A stretch of 64,000 bases of DNA from Prosopocoilus inquinatus (Eukaryota > Arthropoda > Insecta > Coleoptera > Lucanidae). The stretch is from NCBI GenBank assembly GCA_036172665.1, contig CM069875.1, forward strand, positions 17,081,806 to 17,145,805, written 5' to 3'. Shown here one piece after another: positions 1 to 12,500 of this stretch (position 1 is the first letter of the stretch; each line of letters begins with the position of its first letter). The notes below the pieces were generated by a model. It was not told the origin of the DNA. It was given only the letters and a program-made list of their open reading frames with translations, and did not search any database. The position numbers and the translations under genes are program-made.

Positions 1-149
1 GTAAGGATCGATTAGATACATCACAGGAACAAGACGAATACGTGTTGTTTCGTTCAAAACTATTTCCAGCTTCTGCTGCGTCCGAGAACTTTGTATCTCA
101 CATCAGAGTTACTGGAGTCCATTCAAACGTCAAATAACATGATAGATGA

Positions 150-295
150 GTAAGGATCGATTAGATACATCACAGGAACAAGGCTAATACGTGTTGTTTC
201 GTTTAAAACTATTTCCAGCATCAGCTGCGTCCGAAAACGTCGTATCTCACATCAAAGTTACTGGAGTCCATCCAAACATCAAATATGTTAGATAA
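150..295. repeat. 146-bp variant monomer (3-bp deletion), copy 1
   Basis: Near the 3' end AAATAACATG is reduced to AAATATG, removing three bases. The unit also carries AAGGCTAATACG, ATCAGCTG and AAACATCAA. The same unit type further right (for example near 13.9, 32.2, 38.5, 44.1, 50.1, 55.0, 59.6 and 62.1 kb) keeps full length, so the deletion marks one sub-lineage. Confidence 0.92.
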
Positions 296-593
296 GTAAG
301 GATCGATTAGATACATCACAGGAACAACGCTAATACGTGTTGTTTCGTTTAAAACTATTTCCAGCTCCTGCTGCGTCCAAAAACTTTGTATCTCACATCA
401 GACTTACTGGAGTCCATCCAAACGTCAAATAACATGTTAGATAAGTAAGGATCGATTAGATACATCACAGGAACAACGCTAATGCGTGTTGTTTCGTTTA
501 AAACTATTTCCGGCTTCTGCTGCGTCCGAAAACGTCGTATCTCACATCAGAGCTACTGGAGTCCATCGAAACGCCAAATAACTTTATAGATGA

Positions 594-742
594 GTAAGGA
601 TCGATTAGATACATCACAGGAACAACGCTAAAGCGTGTTGTTTCATTTAAAACTATTTCCAGCTTCAGCTGCGTCCGAGAAATTCGTACCTCACTTCAGA
701 GTTACTGGAGCCCATCCAAACGTCAAATAACATGATAGATGA
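594..742. repeat. Hybrid monomer in the left 17-unit block
   Basis: The first part (AAAGCGTG, TTCATTTAAAAC) is that of the next unit at 743. The second part (TTCAGCTGCG, GAGAAATTCGTACC, GAGCCCATCC) is that of the unit at about 1,339-1,487. The switch lies in the shared CTATTTCCAGCTTC stretch. It looks like the product of exchange or conversion between misaligned units. Confidence 0.7.
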
Positions 743-2232
743 GTAAGGATCGATTAGATACATCACAGGAACAACGCTAAAGCGTGTTGTTTCATTTAAA
801 ACTATTTCCAGCTTCTGCTGCGTCCGAAAACGTCGTATCTCACATCAGAGTTACTGGAGTCCATCCAAACGTCAAATAACATGATAGATAAGTAAGGATC
901 GATTAGATACATCACAAGAACAAGACGAATACGTGTTGTTTCGTTCAAAACTATTTCCAGCTTCTGCTGCGTCCGAGAACTTTGTATCTCACATCAGAGT
1001 TACTGGAGTCCATTCAAACGTCAAATAACATGATAGATGAGTAAGGATCGATTAGATACATCACAGGAACAACGCTAATACGTGTTGTTTCGTTTAAAAC
1101 TATTTCCAGCTTCTGCTGCGTCCGAAAATATCGTATCTCACATCAGAGATACTGGAGTCCATCCAAACGTCAAATAACATGATAGATGAGTAAGGATCGA
1201 TTAGATACATCACAGGAACAACGCTAATACGTGTTGTTTCGTTTAAAACTATTTCCAGCTCCTGCTGCGTCCAAAAACTTCGTATCTCACATCGGAGTTA
1301 CTGGAGTCCATCGAAACGCCAAATAACATGATAGATGAATAAGGATCGATTAGATACATCACAGGAACAACGCTAATGCGTGTTGTTTCGTTTAAAACTA
1401 TTTCCAGCTTCAGCTGCGTCCGAGAAATTCGTACCTCACTTCAGAGTTACTGGAGCCCATCCAAACGTCAAATAACATGATAGATGAGTAAGGATCGATT
1501 AGATACATCACAGGAACAACGCTAATGCGTGTTGTTTCATTTAAAACTATTTCCAGCTTCTGCTGCGTCCGAAAATTTCGAATCTCACATCAGAGTTACT
1601 GGAGTCCATCGAAACGTCAAATAACATAGTAGATAAGTAAGGATCGATTAGATACATCACAGGAACAACGCTAATACGTGTTGTTTCGTTCAAAACTATT
1701 TCCAGCTTCTGCTGCGTCCGAGAACTTTGTATCTCACACCAGAGTTACTGGAGTCCATTCAAACGTCAAATAACATGATAGATGAGTAAGGATCGATTAG
1801 ATACATCACAGGAACAACGCTAATACGTGTTGTTTCGTTTAAAACTATTTCCAGCTTCTGCTGCGTCCGAAAACGTCGTATCTCACATCAGACTTACTGG
1901 AGACCATCCAAACGGCAAATAACATGTTAGATAAGTAAGGATCGTTTAGATACATCACAGGAACAACGCTAATGCGTGTTGTTTCGTTTAAAACTATTTC
2001 CAGCTTCTGCTGCGTCCGAAAATTTCGTATCTCACATCAGAGTTACTAGAGTCCATCGAAACGTCAAATAACATGATAGATGAGTAAGGATCGATTAGAT
2101 ACATCACAGGAACAAGACGAATACGTGTTGTTTCGTTCAAAACTATTTCCAGCTTCTGCTGCGTCCGAGAACTTTGTATCTCACATCAGAGTTACTGGAG
2201 TCCATTCAAACGTCAAATAACATGATAGATGA

Positions 2233-2381
2233 GTAAGGATCGATTAGATACATCACAGGAACAACGCTAATGCGTGTTGTTTCGTTTAAAACTATTTCCA
2301 GCTTCAGCTGCGTCCGAGAACTTCGTATCTCACTTCAGAGTTACTGGAGTCCATCCAAACGTCAAATAACATGATAGATGA
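2233..2381. repeat. Representative full-length satellite monomer
   Basis: This unit is typical: 149 bp, 61 G+C, eight CpG sites. Nearly invariant stretches across the window are unit positions 1-7 (GTAAGGA), 13-30 except one site near 20, 42-50, 58-70, 77-82, 94-100 and 128-136. Variable sites cluster at 10-12, 33-40, 52-56, 71-76, 83-93, 101-109, 115-123 and 137-147. A ClaI-type ATCGAT (positions 7-12) and a DraI-type TTTAAA (53-58) are present in most units. The chosen start is arbitrary. Confidence 0.9.
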
Positions 2382-2530
2382 GTAAGGATCGATTAGATAC
2401 ATCACAGGAACAACGCTAATGCGTGTTGTTTCATTTAAAACTATTTCCAGCTTCTGCTGCGTCCGATAATTTCGTATCTCACATCAGAGTTACTGGAGTC
2501 CATCCAAACGTCAAATAACATGATAGATAA

Positions 2531-4825
2531 GTAAGGATCGATTAGATACATCACAGGAACAAGACGAATACGTGTTGTTTCGTTCAAAACTATTTCCAGC
2601 TTCTGCTGCGTCCGAGAACTTTGTATCTCACATCAGAGTTACTGGAGTCCATTCAAACGTCAAATAACATGATAGATGAGTAAGGATCGATTAGATACAT
2701 CACAGGAACAAGGCTAATACGTGTTGTTTCGTTTAAAACTATTTCCAGCATCAGCTGCGTCCGAAAACGTCGTATCTCACATCAAAGTTACTGGAGTCCA
2801 TCCAAACATCAAATATGTTAGATAAGTAAGGATCGATTAGATACATCACAGGAACAACGCTAATACGTGTTGTTTCGTTTAAAACTATTTCCAGCTCCTG
2901 CTGCGTCCAAAAACTTTGTATCTCACATCAGACTTACTGGAGTCCATCCAAACGTCAAATAACATGTTAGATAAGTAAGGATCGATTAGATACATCACAG
3001 GAACAACGCTAATGCGTGTTGTTTCATTTAAAACTATTTCCAGCTTCTGCTGCGTCCGATAATTTCGTATCTCACATCAGAGTTACTGGAGTCCATCCAA
3101 ACGTCAAATGACATGTTAGATAAGTAAGGATCGTTTAGATACATCACAGGAACAACGCTAATGCGTGTTGTTTCGTTTAAAACTATTTCCGGCTTCTGCT
3201 GCGTCCGAAAACGTCGTATCTCACATCAGAGCTACTGGAGTCCATCGAAACGCCAAATAACTTTATAGATGAGTAAGGATCGATTAGATACATCACAGGA
3301 ACAACGCTAAAGCGTGTTGTTTCATTTAAAACTATTTCCAGCTTCTGCTGCGTCCGAAAACGTCGTATCTCACATCAGAGTTACTGGAGTCCATCCAAAC
3401 GTCAAATAACATGATAGATAAGTAAGGATCGATTAGATACATCACAAGAACAAGACGAATACGTGTTGTTTCGTTCAAAACTATTTCCAGCTTCTGCTGC
3501 GTCCGAGAACTTTGTATCTCACATCAGAGTTACTGGAGTCCATTCAAACGTCAAATAACATGATAGATGAGTAAGGATCGATTAGATACATCACAGGAAC
3601 AACGCTAATACGTGTTGTTTCGTTTAAAACTATTTCCAGCTTCTGCTGCGTCCGAAAATATCGTATCTCACATCAGAGATACTGGAGTCCATCCAAACGT
3701 CAAATAACATGATAGATGAGTAAGGATCGATTAGATACATCACAGGAACAACGCTAATACGTGTTGTTTCGTTTAAAACTATTTCCAGCTCCTGCTGCGT
3801 CCAAAAACTTCGTATCTCACATCGGAGTTACTGGAGTCCATCGAAACGCCAAATAACATGATAGATGAATAAGGATCGATTAGATACATCACAGGAACAA
3901 CGCTAATGCGTGTTGTTTCGTTTAAAACTATTTCCAGCTTCAGCTGCGTCCGAGAAATTCGTACCTCACTTCAGAGTTACTGGAGCCCATCCAAACGTCA
4001 AATAACATGATAGATGAGTAAGGATCGATTAGATACATCACAGGAACAACGCTAATGCGTGTTGTTTCATTTAAAACTATTTCCAGCTTCTGCTGCGTCC
4101 GAAAATTTCGAATCTCACATCAGAGTTACTGGAGTCCATCGAAACGTCAAATAACATAGTAGATAAGTAAGGATCGATTAGATACATCACAGGAACAACG
4201 CTAATACGTGTTGTTTCGTTCAAAACTATTTCCAGCTTCTGCTGCGTCCGAGAACTTTGTATCTCACACCAGAGTTACTGGAGTCCATTCAAACGTCAAA
4301 TAACATGATAGATGAGTAAGGATCGATTAGATACATCACAGGAACAACGCTAATACGTGTTGTTTCGTTTAAAACTATTTCCAGCTTCTGCTGCGTCCGA
4401 AAACGTCGTATCTCACATCAGACTTACTGGAGACCATCCAAACGGCAAATAACATGTTAGATAAGTAAGGATCGTTTAGATACATCACAGGAACAACGCT
4501 AATGCGTGTTGTTTCGTTTAAAACTATTTCCAGCTTCTGCTGCGTCCGAAAATTTCGTATCTCACATCAGAGTTACTAGAGTCCATCGAAACGTCAAATA
4601 ACATGATAGATGAGTAAGGATCGATTAGATACATCACAGGAACAAGACGAATACGTGTTGTTTCGTTCAAAACTATTTCCAGCTTCTGCTGCGTCCGAGA
4701 ACTTTGTATCTCACATCAGAGTTACTGGAGTCCATTCAAACGTCAAATAACATGATAGATGAGTAAGGATCGATTAGATACATCACAGGAACAACGCTAA
4801 TGCGTGTTGTTTCGTTTAAAACTAT
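2531..4825. repeat. 17-unit block, second copy
   Basis: Same unit order as 1 to about 2,295 at +2,530 bp, apart from the swap at 2,975-3,421. Its first part also recurs at 8,339 (+5,808), 20,554 (+18,023) and 26,660 (+24,129). Each of these recurrences begins with an AAGACGAATACG unit followed by a 146-bp AAGGCTAATACG unit. Confidence 0.85.
2680..2825. repeat. 146-bp variant monomer, copy 2
   Basis: Same 3-bp deletion and linked variants as the unit at 150-295, displaced by 2,530 bp as part of the 17-unit duplication. Confidence 0.92.
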
Positions 4826-5290
4826 TTCCAGCTTCTGCTGCGTCCGAAAACGTCGTATCTCACATCAGAGCTACTGGAGTCCATCGAAACGCCAAATAAC
4901 ATGATAGATGAGTAAGGATCGATTAGATACAGCACAGGAACAACGCTAATACGTGTTGTTTCGTTTAAAACTATTTCCAGCTCCTGCTGCGTACAAAAAC
5001 TTCGTATCTCACATCAGACTTACTGGAGTCCATCCAAACGTCAAATAACATGTTAGATAAGTAAGGATCGTTTAGATACATCACAGGAACAACGCTAATG
5101 CGTGTTGTTTCGTTTAAAACTATTTCCAGCTTCTGCTGCGTCCGAAAATTTCGTATCTCACATTAGAGTTACTGGAGTCCATCGAAACGTCAAATAACAT
5201 AGTCGCTAAGTAAGGATCGATTAGATACATCACAGGAACAACGCTAATACGTGTTGTTTCGTTAAAAACTATTTCCAGCTCCTGCTGCGT
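4763..5290. repeat. Short run duplicated 11 units downstream
   Basis: The units starting at 4,763, 4,912, 5,061 and most of 5,210 recur at 6,402, 6,551, 6,700 and 6,849 (+1,639 bp, 11 x 149). Markers are GATACAGCACAGG with TGCGTACAAAAAC, then CATTAGAGTT with CATAGTCGCTAAG, then GTTAAAAACTATT. After this the runs diverge (CCAAAAAATTCG here, CCAAAAACTTCG there). Confidence 0.8.
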
Positions 5291-6401
5291 CCAAAAAATT
5301 CGTATCTCACATCGGAGTTACTAGAGTCCATCGAAACGTCAAATAACATGATAGATGAGTAAGGATCGATTAGATACATCACAGGAACAACGCTAAAGCG
5401 TGTTGTTTCATTTAAAACTATTTCCAGCTTCTGCTGCGTCCGAAAACGTCGTATCTCACATCAGAGTTACTGGAGTCCATCCAAACGTCAAATAACATGA
5501 TAGATAAGTAAGGATCGATTAGATACATCACAAGAACAAGACGAATACGTGTTGTTTCGTTCAAAACTATTTCCAGCTTCTGCTGCGTCCGAGAACTTTG
5601 TATCTCACATCAGAATTACTGGAGTCCATTCAAACGTCAAATAACATGATAGATGAGTAAGGATCGATTAGATACATCACAGGAACAACGCTAATACGTG
5701 TTGTTTCGTTTAAAACTATTTCCAGCTTCTGCTGCGTCCGAAAACGTCGTATCTCACATCAGACTTACTGGAGTCCATCCAAACGTCAAATAACATGTTA
5801 GATAAGTAAGGATCGATTAGATACATCACAGGAACAACGCTAATACGTGTTGTTTCGTTCAAAACTATTTCCAGCTTCTGCTGCGTCCGAGAACTTTGTA
5901 TCTCACACCAGAGTTACTGGAGTCCATTCAAACGTCAAATAACATGATAGATGAGTAAGGATCGATTAGATACATCACAGGAACAACGCTAATACGTGTT
6001 GTTTCGTTTAAAACTATTTCCAGCTTCTGCTGCGTCCGAAAACGTCGTATCTCACATCAGACTTACTGGAGACCATCCAAACGGCAAATAACATGTTAGA
6101 TAAGTAAGGATCGTTTAGATACATCACAGGAACAACGCTAATGCGTGTTGTTTCGTTTAAAACTATTTCCAGCTTCTGCTGCGTCCGAAAATTTCGTATC
6201 TCACATCAGAGTTACTAGAGTCCATCGAAACGTCAAATAACATGATAGATGAGTAAGGATCGATTAGATACATCACAGGAACAAGACGAATACGTGTTGT
6301 TTCGTTCAAAACTATTTCCAGCTTCTGCTGCGTCCGATAATTTCGTATCTCACATCAGAGTTACTGGAGGTCATCCAAACGTCAAATAACATGATAGATG
6401 A

Positions 6402-6930
6402 GTAAGGATCGATTAGATACATCACAGGAACAACGCTAATGCGTGTTGTTTCGTTTAAAACTATTTCCAGCTTCTGCTGCGTCCGAAAACGTCGTATCTC
6501 ACATCAGAGCTACTGGAGTCCATCGAAACGCCAAATAACATGATAGATGAGTAAGGATCGATTAGATACAGCACAGGAACAACGCTAATACGTGTTGTTT
6601 CGTTTAAAACTATTTCCAGCTCCTGCTGCGTACAAAAACTTCGTATCTCACATCAGACTTACTGGAGTCCATCCAAACGTCAAATAACATGTTAGATAAG
6701 TAAGGATCGTTTAGATACATCACAGGAACAACGCTAATGCGTGTTGTTTCGTTTAAAACTATTTCCAGCTTCTGCTGCGTCCGAAAATTTCGTATCTCAC
6801 ATTAGAGTTACTGGAGTCCATCGAAACGTCAAATAACATAGTCGCTAAGTAAGGATCGATTAGATACATCACAGGAACAACGCTAATACGTGTTGTTTCG
6901 TTAAAAACTATTTCCAGCTCCTGCTGCGTC
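6402..6930. repeat. Second copy of the 4,763 run
   Basis: Matches 4,763-5,290 at 11 units. The surrounding units differ, so the repeat is embedded and not a clean tandem 11-mer. It recurs at about 18,319 and 24,425 as part of the larger duplications. Confidence 0.8.
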
Positions 6931-8017
6931 CAAAAACTTCGTATCTCACATCGGAGTTACTGGAGTCCATCCAAACGTCAAATAACATGATAGATAAGTA
7001 AGGATCGATTAGATACATCACAAGAACAAGACGAATACGTGTTGTTTCGTTCAAAACTATTTCCAGCTTCTGCTGCGTCCGAGAACTTTGTATCTCACAT
7101 CAGAATTACTGGAGTCCATTCAAACGTCAAATAACATGATAGATGAGTAAGGATCGATTAGATACATCACAGGAACAACGCTAATACGTGTTGTTTCGTT
7201 TAAAACTATTTCCAGCTTCTGCTGCGTCCGATAATTTCGTATCTCACATCAGAGTTACTGGAGGTCATCCAAACGTCAAATAACATGATAGATGAGTAAG
7301 GATCGATTAGATACATCACAGGAACAACGCTAATGCGTGTTGTTTCATTTAAAACTATTTCCAGCTTCTGCTGCGTCCGAAAATTTCGAATCTCACATCA
7401 GAGTTACTGGAGTCCATCGAAACGTCAAATAACATAGTAGATAAGTAAGGATCGATTAGATACATCACAGGAACAACGCTAATACGTGTTGTTTCGTTCA
7501 AAACTATTTCCAGCTTCTGCTGCGTCCGAGAACTTTGTATCTCACACCAGAGTTACTGGAGTCCATTCAAACGTCAAATAACATGATAGATGAGTAAGGA
7601 TCGATTAGATACATCACAGGAACAACGCTAATACGTGTTGTTTCGTTTAAAACTATTTCCAGCTTCTGCTGCGTCCGAAAACGTCGTATCTCACATCAGA
7701 CTTACTGGAGACCATCCAAACGGCAAATAACATGTTAGATAAGTAAGGATCGTTTAGATACATCACAGGAACAACGCTAATGCGTGTTGTTTCGTTTAAA
7801 ACTATTTCCAGCTTCTGCTGCGTCCGAAAATATCGTATCTCACATCAGAGATACTGGAGTCCATCCAAACGTCAAATAACATGATAGATGAGTAAGGATC
7901 GATTAGATACATCACAGGAACAACGCTAATACGTGTTGTTTCGTTTAAAACTATTTCCAGCTTCTGCTGCGTCCGATAATTTCGTATCTCACATCAGAGT
8001 TACTGGAGGTCATCCAA

Positions 8018-9537
8018 ACGTCAAATAACATGATAGATGAGTAAGGATCGATTAGATACATCACAGGAACAACGCTAATGCGTGTTGTTTCGTTTAAAAC
8101 TATTTCCAGCTTCAGCTGCGTCCGAGAACTTCGTATCTCACTTCAGAGTTACTGGAGTCCATCCAAACGTCAAATAACATGATAGATGAGTAAGGATCGA
8201 TTAGATACATCACAGGAACAACGCTAATGCGTGTTGTTTCATTTAAAACTATTTCCAGCTTCTGCTGCGTCCGATAATTTCGTATCTCACATCAGAGTTA
8301 CTGGAGTCCATCCAAACGTCAAATAACATGATAGATAAGTAAGGATCGATTAGATACATCACAGGAACAAGACGAATACGTGTTGTTTCGTTCAAAACTA
8401 TTTCCAGCTTCTGCTGCGTCCGAGAACTTTGTATCTCACATCAGAGTTACTGGAGTCCATTCAAACGTCAAATAACATGATAGATGAGTAAGGATCGATT
8501 AGATACATCACAGGAACAAGGCTAATACGTGTTGTTTCGTTTAAAACTATTTCCAGCATCAGCTGCGTCCGAAAACGTCGTATCTCACATCAAAGTTACT
8601 GGAGTCCATCCAAACATCAAATATGTTAGATAAGTAAGGATCGATTAGATACATCACAGGAACAACGCTAATACGTGTTGTTTCGTTTAAAACTATTTCC
8701 AGCTCCTGCTGCGTCCAAAAACTTTGTATCTCACATCAGACTTACTGGAGTCCATCCAAACGTCAAATAACATGTTAGATAAGTAAGGATCGATTAGATA
8801 CATCACAGGAACAACGCTAATGCGTGTTGTTTCATTTAAAACTATTTCCAGCTTCTGCTGCGTCCGATAATTTCGTATCTCACATCAGAGTTACTGGAGT
8901 CCATCCAAACGTCAAATGACATGTTAGATAAGTAAGGATCGTTTAGATACATCACAGGAACAACGCTAATGCGTGTTGTTTCGTTTAAAACTATTTCCGG
9001 CTTCTGCTGCGTCCGAAAACGTCGTATCTCACATCAGAGCTACTGGAGTCCATCGAAACGCCAAATAACTTTATAGATGAGTAAGGATCGATTAGATACA
9101 TCACAGGAACAACGCTAAAGCGTGTTGTTTCATTTAAAACTATTTCCAGCTTCTGCTGCGTCCGAAAACGTCGTATCTCACATCAGAGTTACTGGAGTCC
9201 ATCCAAACGTCAAATAACATGATAGATAAGTAAGGATCGATTAGATACATCACAAGAACAAGACGAATACGTGTTGTTTCGTTCAAAACTATTTCCAGCT
9301 TCTGCTGCGTCCGAGAACTTTGTATCTCACATCAGAGTTACTGGAGTCCATTCAAACGTCAAATAACATGATAGATGAGTAAGGATCGATTAGATACATC
9401 ACAGGAACAACGCTAATACGTGTTGTTTCGTTTAAAACTATTTCCAGCTTCTGCTGCGTCCGAAAATATCGTATCTCACATCAGAGATACTGGAGTCCAT
9501 CCAAACGTCAAATAACATGATAGATGAGTAAGGATCG
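8018..9537. repeat. 1.5-kb internal repeat, copy b
   Basis: Matches 2,210-3,729. It is followed by the GATCGTTTAG / TTTCCGG unit at 9,528. The same downstream unit follows the copy at 26,339-27,858 but not the copy at 20,233-21,752, which continues like copy a. Confidence 0.82.
8488..8633. repeat. 146-bp variant monomer, copy 3
   Basis: Same 3-bp deletion. It sits second in the block that starts at 8,339, equivalent to the block at 2,531. Confidence 0.92.
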
Positions 9538-12500
9538 TTTAGATACATCACAGGAACAACGCTAATGCGTGTTGTTTCGTTTAAAACTATTTCCGGCTTC
9601 TGCTGCGTCCGAAAACGTCGTATCTCACATCAGAGCTACTGGAGTCCATCGAAACGCCAAATAACATTATAGATGAGTAAGGATCGATTAGATACATCAC
9701 AGGAACAACGCTAAAGCGTGTTGTTTCATTTAAAACTATTTCCAGCTTCTGCTGCGTCCGAAAACGTCGTATCTCACATCAGAGTTACTGGAGTCCATCC
9801 AAACGTCAAATAACATGATAGATAAGTAAGGATCGATTAGATACATCACAGGAACAAGACGAATACGTGTTGTTTCGTTCAAAACTATTTCCAGCTTCTG
9901 CTGCGTCCGAGAACTTTGTATCTCACATCAGAGTTACTGGAGTCCATTCAAACGTCAAATAACATGATAGATGAGTAAGGATCGATTAGATACATCACAG
10001 GAACAACGCTAATGCGTGTTCTTTCGTTTAAAACTATTTCCAGCTTCTGCTGCGTCCGAAAACGTCGTATCTCACATCAGAGCTACTGGAGTCCATCGAA
10101 ACGCCAAATAACATGATAGATGAGTAAGGATCGATTAGATACAGCACAGGAACAACGCTAATACGTGTTGTTTCGTTTAAAACTATTTCCAGCTCCTGCT
10201 GCGTCCAAAAACTTCGTATCTCACATCAGACTTACTGGAGTCCATCCAAACGTCAAATAACATGTTAGATAAGTAAGGATCGTTTAGATACATCACAGGA
10301 ACAACGCTAATGCGTGTTGTTTCGTTTAAAACTATTTCCAGCTTCTGCTGCGTCCGAAAATTTCGTATCTCACATTAGAGTTACTGGAGTCCATCGAAAC
10401 GTCAAATAACATAGTCGCTAAGTAAGGATCGATTAGATACATCACAGGAACAACGCTAATACGTGTTGTTTCGTTCAAAACTATTTCCAGCTCCTGCTGC
10501 GTCCAAAAACTTCGTATCTCACATCGGAGTTACTAGAGTCCATCGAAACGTCAAATAACATGATAGATGAGTAAGGATCGATTAGATACATCACAGGAAC
10601 AACGCTAAAGCGTGTTGTTTCATTTAAAACTATTTCCAGCTTCTGCTGCGTCCGAAAACGTCGTATCTCACATCAGAGTTACTGGAGTCCATCCAAACGT
10701 CAAATAACATGATAGATAAGTAAGGATCGATTAGATACATCACAAGAACAAGACGAATACGTGTTGTTTCGTTAAAAACTATTTCCAGCTTCTGCTGCGT
10801 CCGAGAACTTTGTATCTCACATCAGAGTTAATGGAGTCCATTCAAACGTCAAATAACATGATAGATGAGTAAGGATCGATTAGATACATCACAGGAACAA
10901 CGCTAATACGTGTTGTTTCGTTTAAAACTATTTCCAGCTTCTGCTGCGTCCGAAAATATCGTATCTCACATCAGAGATACTGGAGTCCATCCAAACGTCA
11001 AATAACATGATAGATGAGTAAGGATCGATTAGATACATCACAGGAACAACGCTAATACGTGTTGTTTCGTTTAAAACTATTTCCAGCTCCTGCTGCGTCC
11101 AAAAACTTCGTATCTCACATCAGAGTTACTAGAGTCCATCGAAACGTCAAATAACATGATAGATGAGTAAGGATCGATTAGATACATCACAGGAACAACG
11201 CTAATGCGTGTTGTTTCATTTAAAACTATTTCCAGCTTCTGCTGCGTCCGATAATTTCGTATCTCACATCAGAGTTACTGGAGTCCATCCAAACGTCAAA
11301 TAACATGTTAGATAAGTAAGGATCGTATAGATACATCACAGGAACAACGCTAATGCGTGTTGTTTCGTTTAAAACTATTTCCAGCTTCTGCTGCGTCCGA
11401 AAACGTCGTATCTCACATCAGAGCTACTGGAGTCCATCGAAACGCCAAATCACATTATAGATGAGTAAGGATCGATTAGATACAGCACAGGAACAACGCT
11501 AATACGTGTTGTTTCGTTTAAAACTATTTCCAGCTCCTGCTGCGTCCAAAAACTTCGTATCTCACTTCAGAGTTACTGGAGTCCATCCAAACGTCAAATA
11601 ACATGATAGATGAGTAAGGATCGATTAGATACATCACAGGAACAACGCTAATGCGTGTTGTTTCATTTAAAACTTTTTCCAGCTTCTGCTGCGTCCGATA
11701 ATTTCGTATCTCACATCAGAGTTACTGGAGTCCATCCAAACGTCAAATAACATGATAGATGAGTAAGGGTCGATTAGTTACATCACAGGAACAACGCTAA
11801 TGCGTGTTGTTTCGTTTAAAACTATTTCCAGCTTCAGCTGCGTCCGAGAACTTCGTATCTCACTTCAGAGTTACTGGAGTCCATCCAAACGTCAAATAAC
11901 ATGATAGATGAGTAAGGATCGATTAGATACATCACAGGAACAACGCTAATGCGTGTTGTTTCGTTTAAAACTATTTCCAGCTTCAGCTGCGTCCGAGAAC
12001 TTCGTATCTCACTTCAGAGTTACTGGAGTCCATCCAAACGTCAAATAACATGTTAGATAAGTAAGGATCGATTAGATACATCACAGGAACAACGCTAATA
12101 CGTGTTGTTTCGTTCAAAACTATTTCCAGCTTCTACTGCGTCCGAGAACTTTGTATCTCTCATCAGAGTTACTGGAGTCCGTCCAAACGTCAAATAACAT
12201 GATAGATGAGTAAGGATCGATTAGATACATCACAGGAACAACGCTAATGCGTGTTGTTTCATTTAAAACTATTTCCAGCTTCTGCTGCGTCCGATAATTT
12301 CGTATCTCACATCAGAGTTACTGGAGGCCATCCAAACGTCAAATAACATGTTAGATAAGTAAGGATCGATTAGATACATCACAGGAACAACGCTAATACG
12401 TGTTGTTTCGTTTAAAACTATTTCCAGCTCCTGCTGCGTCCAAAAACTTTGTATCTCACCTCAGACTTACTGGAGTCCATCCAAACGTCAAATAACATGT

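Larger units (their letters stand above)
1..2530. repeat. First 17-unit block (2,530-bp displacement), left copy
   Basis: Positions 1-444 and 892 to about 2,295 match 2,531-2,974 and 3,422 to about 4,825 at a constant displacement of 2,530 bp (17 x 149 minus the 3-bp deletion carried by one unit). Between these parts the two copies differ by a swap. The left copy lacks the CCGATAAT-type unit seen at 2,975-3,123 and instead has one extra AAAGCG-type unit at 594-742, so the total stays at 17 units. The third copy, at 8,339, has the arrangement of the second, so the left copy is the odd one. Confidence 0.85.
2210..3729. repeat. 1.5-kb internal repeat, copy a
   Basis: Ten consecutive units that match about 8,018-9,537 at +5,808 bp (39 units minus 3 bp). 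Beyond 3,729 the two diverge: the next unit has GATCGATTAG here and GATCGTTTAG at 9,528. The same ten units are also found at 20,233-21,752 and 26,339-27,858. See the finding on unequal exchange. Confidence 0.82.
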
